Source: Nocardia aurea
GTDB taxonomy: Bacteria; Actinomycetota; Actinomycetes; Mycobacteriales; Mycobacteriaceae
Direction: 5' to 3'
DNA: 64,000 bases
NCBI RefSeq assembly: GCF_003123685.1
Contig: NZ_QCYJ01000102.1
Span: 56,546 to 120,545, forward strand
Under the pieces are notes generated by a model. That model saw only the letters and a program-made list of their open reading frames with translations. It did not search any database and was not told the DNA's origin. Shown piece after piece: positions 58,961-64,000 of this stretch. The position numbers were made by a program, and so were the translations under genes. Position 1 is the first letter of the stretch. Every line of letters starts with the position of its first letter.

Positions 58961-60538
58961 ATGTATCCGCACGCGACAGGCTCGGGAGAGGGGCTGAGCA
59001 GAGCCGAACTGCTCGCCGCGATATCGCTCGCGATCGACCTCGGCCTGGGGCAGCCGATGGAGCATATGCTCCGCTCGTCCTTGATCGCGACACGTATCGC
59101 CGAGCGGATGGGGCTCGACCGGCAACAGCGAGCGACGGTGTACTACGCCAATCTGGTCGGGTGGATCGGTTGTCACGCCGATTCGCACGAACTCGCCGCG
59201 CTCTTCGGCGACGACATCGCCTTCCGGGCCGACACCTACACGGTGGACACGACCGGCATGCCGTTCCTGCGGCTGATGCTGAGTCATGTCGGGCGTGGAT
59301 TACCGGGCTGGGAACGCGGCATCCGTGCCACGGCTTTCCTGGTGACCGCTCGCAGCCGGGTCGCCACGTTGATCCAGTCGCATTGCAGTTCCGCCGGGGT
59401 TCTCTCCGATCGGATGGGTTTGGACGAGCAGGTCGCGAAGGCGCTGGCCTACGTCTTCGAGCGCTGGGACGGCCGTGGGTTGCCCGACGGTTCTCGCGGA
59501 GACGACATCCCGGTCGAGGTCCATATCGCCCATGTCGCCGACGTGGTCGAGGTCCACCTGCGCACAGGCGGACTCGAGCACGCGAAGGATGTCGTCCGGT
59601 CGCGGGGCGGCAGTCAGTTCAGCCCGGCGGTGGTGGCGGTATTCGATCACGGCGCTGCCGCCATCGTGCAGGGATTACTCGAAATCGATGTCTGGACCGC
59701 GGCGTTGGCCCAAGCGCCGGATCGCGACCGCACCCTGACGGCCGAGGAGAGCGACGAACTACTCGAGGCCATGGCCGATTTCGTCGATCTCAAATCGCCC
59801 TTCACACTGGGACATTCGCGCGGCGTCGCGAATCTGGTGGCCGGTGCGGCCCGACACCAGGGCCTGCCGCCCACCGACATCACGAATCTCTACCGAGCCG
59901 GGCTGGTGCACAGCCTCGGCAAAATGGGCGTGTCCAACCGGATCTGGGAGAAGAAGGAGCCGCTCACCACGGCCGAACGGGAACGGGTACGCATGTATCC
60001 GGATCTGACCGGCCGGATACTGAGGCGAGTCGGCGGCTTGGAGTCGGTCGTGCATCTGGCGATGAAGCACCGGGAACGGATCGACGGGTCCGGCTTTCCC
60101 CGCGGGCTCACCGGCCCGGAGTTGACCGCGCCGGATCGGCTGCTCGCCGCGGCGGAGGCCTATCAGCGACTGCTCGAACCGCGCCCCGACCGACCGCCGC
60201 TGGATCCGCGCGACGCCGCCGATCGGATACGGGAACAGGCCCGCGCCGGACGTTTCGACGCCGAGTCGGTCGCGGCTGTCCTCGCGGTGGCCGATCCGGG
60301 GACCTCGCGGCGCACGCCGTGGCCCGCCGGGCTGACCGACCGCGAGGTCGAGATCCTGCGACTCGTCGCGCAGGGCCGATCGAACAGGGAAATCGCGGCC
60401 GAATTGTTCATCGCCGAGAAGACCGTGCGCAACCACGTCGAACGTGTCTACACCAAGCTGGGCGTCAACAACCGCACGCAGGCCGGTCTGGCCGCGATCG
60501 ACCGGGGTCTGGTGGGTTCCCGGTCGTCGCGGCAGTGA
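58961..60538 (+). CDS. HD-GYP-like domain protein with C-terminal LuxR helix-turn-helix
   Basis: 525 residues from ATG 58961. Two HD-GYP-like halves are seen: first 'FERWDGRGLPDGSRGDDIPV', then 'LVHSLGKMGVSNRIWEKKEP' and 'MKHRERIDGSGFPRGLTG'. The second lacks the HD aspartate (His-Ser instead of His-Asp) and has GFP for GYP, so phosphodiesterase activity is doubtful. The last ~65 residues are a LuxR domain ('LTDREVEILRLVAQGRSNRE', 'EKTVRNHVERVYTKLGVNNR'). It is probably a one-component regulator binding a nucleotide or metal. It follows the second kinase by 204 bp. Confidence 0.88.
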   Translation: MYPHATGSGEGLSRAELLAAISLAIDLGLGQPMEHMLRSSLIATRIAERMGLDRQQRATVYYANLVGWIGCHADSHELAALFGDDIAFRADTYTVDTTGMPFLRLMLSHVGRGLPGWERGIRATAFLVTARSRVATLIQSHCSSAGVLSDRMGLDEQVAKALAYVFERWDGRGLPDGSRGDDIPVEVHIAHVADVVEVHLRTGGLEHAKDVVRSRGGSQFSPAVVAVFDHGAAAIVQGLLEIDVWTAALAQAPDRDRTLTAEESDELLEAMADFVDLKSPFTLGHSRGVANLVAGAARHQGLPPTDITNLYRAGLVHSLGKMGVSNRIWEKKEPLTTAERERVRMYPDLTGRILRRVGGLESVVHLAMKHRERIDGSGFPRGLTGPELTAPDRLLAAAEAYQRLLEPRPDRPPLDPRDAADRIREQARAGRFDAESVAAVLAVADPGTSRRTPWPAGLTDREVEILRLVAQGRSNREIAAELFIAEKTVRNHVERVYTKLGVNNRTQAGLAAIDRGLVGSRSSRQ

Positions 60539-60552
60539 GTCGACGACGGCTT

Positions 60553-62325
60553 TCATCGCCGGTTCGTGCCGGGCCGGGTCCGTCGGTCCAGGACCCATAT
60601 CGTGGCCAGCACCAGGCCGACGGCGAACACGGTGAGAACGATGAGACCGGCTCCCGCTCCCCCGCGGAAGGTGGCATCGTAGGCGGACATGGCGGGCAGC
60701 GTGGTGGTGTATCGCTCGAGATCCAGCTCGCGGCCGAGCGCTTCGAAAGCGTAGCGGTTGGACAGACCCAGACTCATCAGGCGTCCCGGCAGGGCCATCT
60801 CGTCGACGGGGACGATGGCGCCACCGAACAGCACCTGGGGGAAGCAGAGCATCGGCAGGGCGAGGGCGGCCTGCGCGGCGTTGGAGACCGCCGCCGAAGC
60901 GAGCAATCCGAGAGCCAGTGCCGAGATCGCCTCGATCACGATCGTCACGAACAGGAACGCGAACACCTCCCATCCGACGGCGGGAAGCCGACCGAGCGCC
61001 CGCAGCACACCGAGCAGTAGCGCGCTCACACCGGCCAGCACCGGAAGCAGTGCCGTCACCTTGGACGCGACGTAGGCGCCCACGCTGAGCCCGGCCAGGC
61101 GCTCACGCCGGAAGACCGACATCTCTCCGACGATCTGGAGCAGGCCGTAGGTCAGGCCGAAGAAGAAACCCGCGAAGGCGATCCAGAACACGATCTGGGC
61201 CGGGCCGAGGTCGGCATCGCCGCGCGGCGGGAAGGCGTCCCGCTCGAACAGTGTCGCCATCATCGCCGTGACCAGCACCGGCGAGCCGAGCAGGACGACA
61301 AGGGTCAACCGGTTGCGGAGGAGAACATCGACATTACGTCGTGTCAGGAGCCACCATTGCCGGACCGGGCCCGTGCGCTCGAGATTCGAAGGTGGGGCCG
61401 CGACGGGCGATAGAGCCTGGCCCGGTGTGGAGTTTCCACCGCTGTCGGCGAATCGCCGTGCCCAGATCTGCGGGGTGTCCTCACGAGCCAGCCGCTCGTA
61501 CACCTCGGCGATATCGTCGACATCGAAGTGGCGCCGAGCCTCGGTCGGGCTGCCGGTGAAAGCCAGGTGGCCGTCACGGGCCAGGAATACCACGCGGTCA
61601 CACCGGTCGATGCCGGTCGGCTCGTGCGTCGTGAGGACAACGGTGACCCCGCGCAGCGTCAGTCGGCGCAACAGGCGCATCACGTCGGCCGCGGTCGACG
61701 GATCGAGCCCGGAGGTGGGTTCGTCGAGGAAGAACAGACGCGGCCTGGTCAGCAACTCCACGGCGATACTGGCCCGCTTACGCTGGCCGCCGGAGAGCGC
61801 GCGGACCGGCACCTCGGCCCGATCGGCGAGATCGAGGTCGCGCATGGTCTCCTCGACCACCCGGTCGGCCTCGGCCTCCGATGTGCCTGCGGGCAGCCGC
61901 AGTCGCGCCGCGTAGCGCAACGTGCGGCGCAGGGGCATCTCGAGGTGGATGATGTCCTCCTGTGGCACGTAGCCGATCCGGGAATCCGCGCCGCGTCGGG
62001 CCCCGCGCACGACGCCGTCGTGGCGAACCTCCCCGGCGGACGGTGGTTCCAATCCCGCCAGGATCGCCAGCAATGTGCTCTTTCCCGCGCCACTACCGCC
62101 CGCGATGGCGACCAACTCACCCGGTTCGACCGACAGCGACATCTCCTGGAGAATCTGCCGCCCCCCGACACGTCGGGTGACCTCGACCGCGTCGACCCGC
62201 CCGCCGTTCGACACTCCGGGTGCCCGATCGGAAGTGGGCGTACCGAACCTCTCGACCATCGATGGTTCCGAGGCCGACTCGGTCGTGACCGGTGATCTCC
62301 GTAATTCCTGCACTCGCTTCGTCAT
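60553..62325 (-). CDS. ABC transporter, ATPase-permease fusion (ABCG/White-like)
   Basis: 590 residues. ATPase domain at ~45-270: Walker A 'GGSGAGKSTLLAIL', signature 'LSGGQRKRASIAVELL', Walker B 'LFFLDEPTSGLD'. A linker leads to an ABC2-type permease with six helices ('LVVLLGSPVLVTAMMATLF' onward). The 'PQEDIIHLEMPLRRTLRYAA' and 'EPTSGLDP' features and domain order are those of ABCG half-transporters, which dimerise to export lipids or drugs. No FHA domain is fused. Divergent from the fatty-acid methyltransferase, which makes a lipid-export role conceivable. Confidence 0.9.
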   Translation of the reverse strand: MTKRVQELRRSPVTTESASEPSMVERFGTPTSDRAPGVSNGGRVDAVEVTRRVGGRQILQEMSLSVEPGELVAIAGGSGAGKSTLLAILAGLEPPSAGEVRHDGVVRGARRGADSRIGYVPQEDIIHLEMPLRRTLRYAARLRLPAGTSEAEADRVVEETMRDLDLADRAEVPVRALSGGQRKRASIAVELLTRPRLFFLDEPTSGLDPSTAADVMRLLRRLTLRGVTVVLTTHEPTGIDRCDRVVFLARDGHLAFTGSPTEARRHFDVDDIAEVYERLAREDTPQIWARRFADSGGNSTPGQALSPVAAPPSNLERTGPVRQWWLLTRRNVDVLLRNRLTLVVLLGSPVLVTAMMATLFERDAFPPRGDADLGPAQIVFWIAFAGFFFGLTYGLLQIVGEMSVFRRERLAGLSVGAYVASKVTALLPVLAGVSALLLGVLRALGRLPAVGWEVFAFLFVTIVIEAISALALGLLASAAVSNAAQAALALPMLCFPQVLFGGAIVPVDEMALPGRLMSLGLSNRYAFEALGRELDLERYTTTLPAMSAYDATFRGGAGAGLIVLTVFAVGLVLATIWVLDRRTRPGTNRR

Positions 62326-62612
62326 GCCCTGATCATCGGCCCGACACGATGCTGCTCACATGGGGCGTTTGCCTCAAATCATCACTGTCGGCAACGCCGA
62401 TCGTCGTGAGGTCAGCACGGTTATCGGATTCGGTGACCCCGGCGCGGGAATCTCGGCGGACGTGATGAGTGCGTTGCCGATTCGGTTTCGCCGGGCACAC
62501 CGATGCTCGGCGGAGCGCGCCTACAGCACGGACACCGCGTCCTCGACCTTGCGTTTCGGTCGCCGCCGCGTCGCTGCCACCGCGGCGGTGCGAGGCGGGC
62601 CATAGTGGTCGG
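62326..62612. other. divergent promoter region, no gene
   Basis: Separates the ABC transporter and methyltransferase genes. I see no coding frame or strong repeat. Confidence 0.35.
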
Positions 62613-63896
62613 ATGGGTAACCGGGCCACGATCGCCGCCGCGTTCGAACCTCTGCTGCGCGCCACCTTGGGACCGCACCCCGCGGTGGGGTTCGAATTCT
62701 GGGATGGCAGCACGATTCGCCCGGAGGGGGAAAGTCCCGGGACGATGCGCGTGCGATCCGAGGACGCGCTGCGCCACCTGGTCTGGGCGCCCGGTGAACT
62801 CGGCCTGGCACGTGCCTTCGTCTCCGGTGCGGTGGACCTGGACGGCGACATATTCACGATGCTTCGCGCACTCCAGTCGACCGCGCCGAACGACGCCCGC
62901 CTCGGTCTCGGGGCGGCCTGGCAGGCCATCGGGGCGGCGCGGCAACTCGGGGCGCTCGGCCGCAAGCCGGAACCGCCGCCGGAGGAGGCGCGACCGCGGC
63001 GCGGACCCTTGCACACCAAACGTCGCGACGCGGCGGCGATCAGTCATCACTACGACGTCGGCAACGATTTCTACCGACTGGTGCTCGGACCGAGCATGAC
63101 CTACTCCTGTGCGCGGTTCGTCCCGGACGATGAAGGCTCATTGGAGGACGCCCAGCGCGCCAAGCACGATCTGATCTGCCGCAAATTGGGCTTGGCCGAG
63201 CAACCGGGTATGCGCCTGCTCGATGTGGGATGCGGCTGGGGTTCCATGGCGATGCACGCGGCGGCGACCTACGGGGCGCGGGTCGTCGGTGTCACCATCA
63301 GCGGTGCTCAGGTCGAACTCGCCCGCCGCCGAGTCGCCGACGCCGGACTGTCCGGCAGTGTCGAGATCAGGCTCGCCGATTATCGCGACCTGCGCGGCGA
63401 AGAGTTCGACGCCATCTCCTCGATCGGCATGTTCGAACACGTCGGCACCGAACGCGCCGCCGCGTACTTCGACACCGTGCGCGCCCTGCTGCGCCCGCGC
63501 GGGCGTCTGCTCAACCACGCCATCTCCTCGCCGGGCGGCTCGGTCATGAAGAACCGTTCCTTCATCGGACGCTACGTGTTTCCCGACGGCGAACTCGTCG
63601 ACGTGGGTGAAGTCGTGCTGGCCATGGAACGCGCCGGATTCGAGGTTCGTGATGTCGAGGCCCTGCGCGAGCACTACGCGCTCACCCTCCGCCAATGGGT
63701 GGGCAATCTGGAAAAGGCGTGGGAACAAGCGGTTTCACTGGCAGGCGAAGGGCGCGCGCGAATCTGGCGGCTCTATATGGCCGCCTCCGCACTGGGCTTC
63801 GAGGACGGCGGACTCGGGATTCACCAGGTACTCGGCGTGGTCCCGGAGGCAGCGGGGAACGCCGATATGCCCGCGACCCGGCGCGCCTGGGGTTAG
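62613..63896 (+). CDS. cyclopropane-fatty-acid-synthase-family methyltransferase, UfaA1/BfaB-like
   Basis: 427 residues from ATG 62613. An N-terminal ~135-residue lipid-binding domain ('FVSGAVDLDGDIFTMLRAL') precedes the SAM domain: 'ISHHYDVGNDFYRLVLGPSM', SAM motif 'RLLDVGCGWGSMAMHAA', 'SSIGMFEHVG' and 'LREHYALTLRQWVGNLE'. Length and the N-terminal domain match mycobacterial UfaA1 (Rv0447c type), which makes 10-methylene/10-methyl branched fatty acids such as tuberculostearic acid, rather than the shorter mycolic-acid cyclopropane synthases. The reductase partner is not in the window. Cytoplasmic, acts on phospholipid acyl chains. Confidence 0.85.
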   Translation: MGNRATIAAAFEPLLRATLGPHPAVGFEFWDGSTIRPEGESPGTMRVRSEDALRHLVWAPGELGLARAFVSGAVDLDGDIFTMLRALQSTAPNDARLGLGAAWQAIGAARQLGALGRKPEPPPEEARPRRGPLHTKRRDAAAISHHYDVGNDFYRLVLGPSMTYSCARFVPDDEGSLEDAQRAKHDLICRKLGLAEQPGMRLLDVGCGWGSMAMHAAATYGARVVGVTISGAQVELARRRVADAGLSGSVEIRLADYRDLRGEEFDAISSIGMFEHVGTERAAAYFDTVRALLRPRGRLLNHAISSPGGSVMKNRSFIGRYVFPDGELVDVGEVVLAMERAGFEVRDVEALREHYALTLRQWVGNLEKAWEQAVSLAGEGRARIWRLYMAASALGFEDGGLGIHQVLGVVPEAAGNADMPATRRAWG

Positions 63897-63955
63897 GTCG
63901 TGTTTAGAGATCAGTTCAGAATGAGTTGTTGTATCGGTTTGGTCTGCCGCACAAT

Positions 63956-64000
63956 ATGTCCGATACTTCCGGGGTGGGTGATGAGGTGGTGACCGATGCG
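63956..64000 (+). CDS. possible start of a further gene, cut by window edge
   Basis: An ATG at 63956 opens 15 codons ('MSDTSGVGDEVVTDA') running off the window. There is no obvious Shine-Dalgarno and too little sequence to assign a product. The preceding 60 bases (63897-63955) are AT-rich compared with the rest of the window. Confidence 0.25.
   Translation, partial: MSDTSGVGDEVVTDA

Noticed and set aside
59161..61020. 619-codon plus-strand frame
   Set aside because: Out of frame with the HD-GYP/LuxR gene and then antisense to the ABC transporter.

Overview
The window is high-GC DNA with strongly G/C-biased third codon positions, frequent GTG starts, XRE/DUF5753-DUF397 regulator pairs, PucR regulators, WS/DGAT, DUF3558 lipoproteins, PknB-type kinases and a mycofactocin-coupled SDR. 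This combination points to a mycolic-acid actinomycete, most probably Nocardia. I saw no rRNA, tRNA, CRISPR array or complete insertion sequence.

Layout. 0.2-3 kb: small actinobacterial genes of unknown role, and an XRE/DUF5753 + DUF397 pair behind a helically phased array of CACCC sites. 3.07-3.42 kb: relic of an MDR oxidoreductase. 3.4-7.6 kb: a TauD dioxygenase / quinone oxidoreductase pair (with a nearby metallo-beta-lactamase-fold hydrolase) divergent from an AraC regulator with paired direct-repeat sites. 7.7-13.7 kb: ANTAR protein, then an envelope locus with two copies of a [Pro/Ala-rich lipoprotein + secreted SGNH hydrolase] module, an epimerase and an acyltransferase-3. 13.7-22.5 kb: TetR, ABC1/UbiB kinase, two PucR regulators, HSL-type hydrolase, orphan periplasmic binding lipoprotein, MmyB-like XRE.

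22.6-39 kb is the most interesting part. P450 and WS/DGAT genes converge on a leftward operon that looks like the nocardiolactone pathway: two OleA/NltAB-like thiolases, an OleC/NltC-like beta-lactone synthetase and an OleD/NltD-like reductase, with no OleB decarboxylase. Divergent from it runs a second set: P450, Baeyer-Villiger monooxygenase, a second OleA-like pair, a class B (glutamine-dependent) asparagine synthetase homologue and another P450. In the second OleA-like pair one subunit has the Cys-His-Asn residues but lacks the OleA glutamate, while its partner has the glutamate but lacks the cysteine. This suggests an obligate heterodimer. I infer a locus that makes a long-chain beta-lactone and/or a second, amidated or Baeyer-Villiger-oxidised head-to-head condensation product.

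39-50 kb: secreted LVIVD-repeat protein with a DUF305 protein, DUF2000, AraC, DoxX, a small secreted protein, a TetR divergent from an operon of two paralogous six-TM proteins with orphan cytochrome-oxidase subunit III/IV-like genes, a RibD-like reductase and an MFS exporter. 50-64 kb: two closely related Ser/Thr kinases, a mycofactocin SDR + zinc ADH operon facing a CYP125-like P450, a DUF3558 lipoprotein, an HD-GYP/LuxR regulator, an ABCG-type transporter and a UfaA1-like fatty-acid methyltransferase. The window ends just inside a possible further gene.
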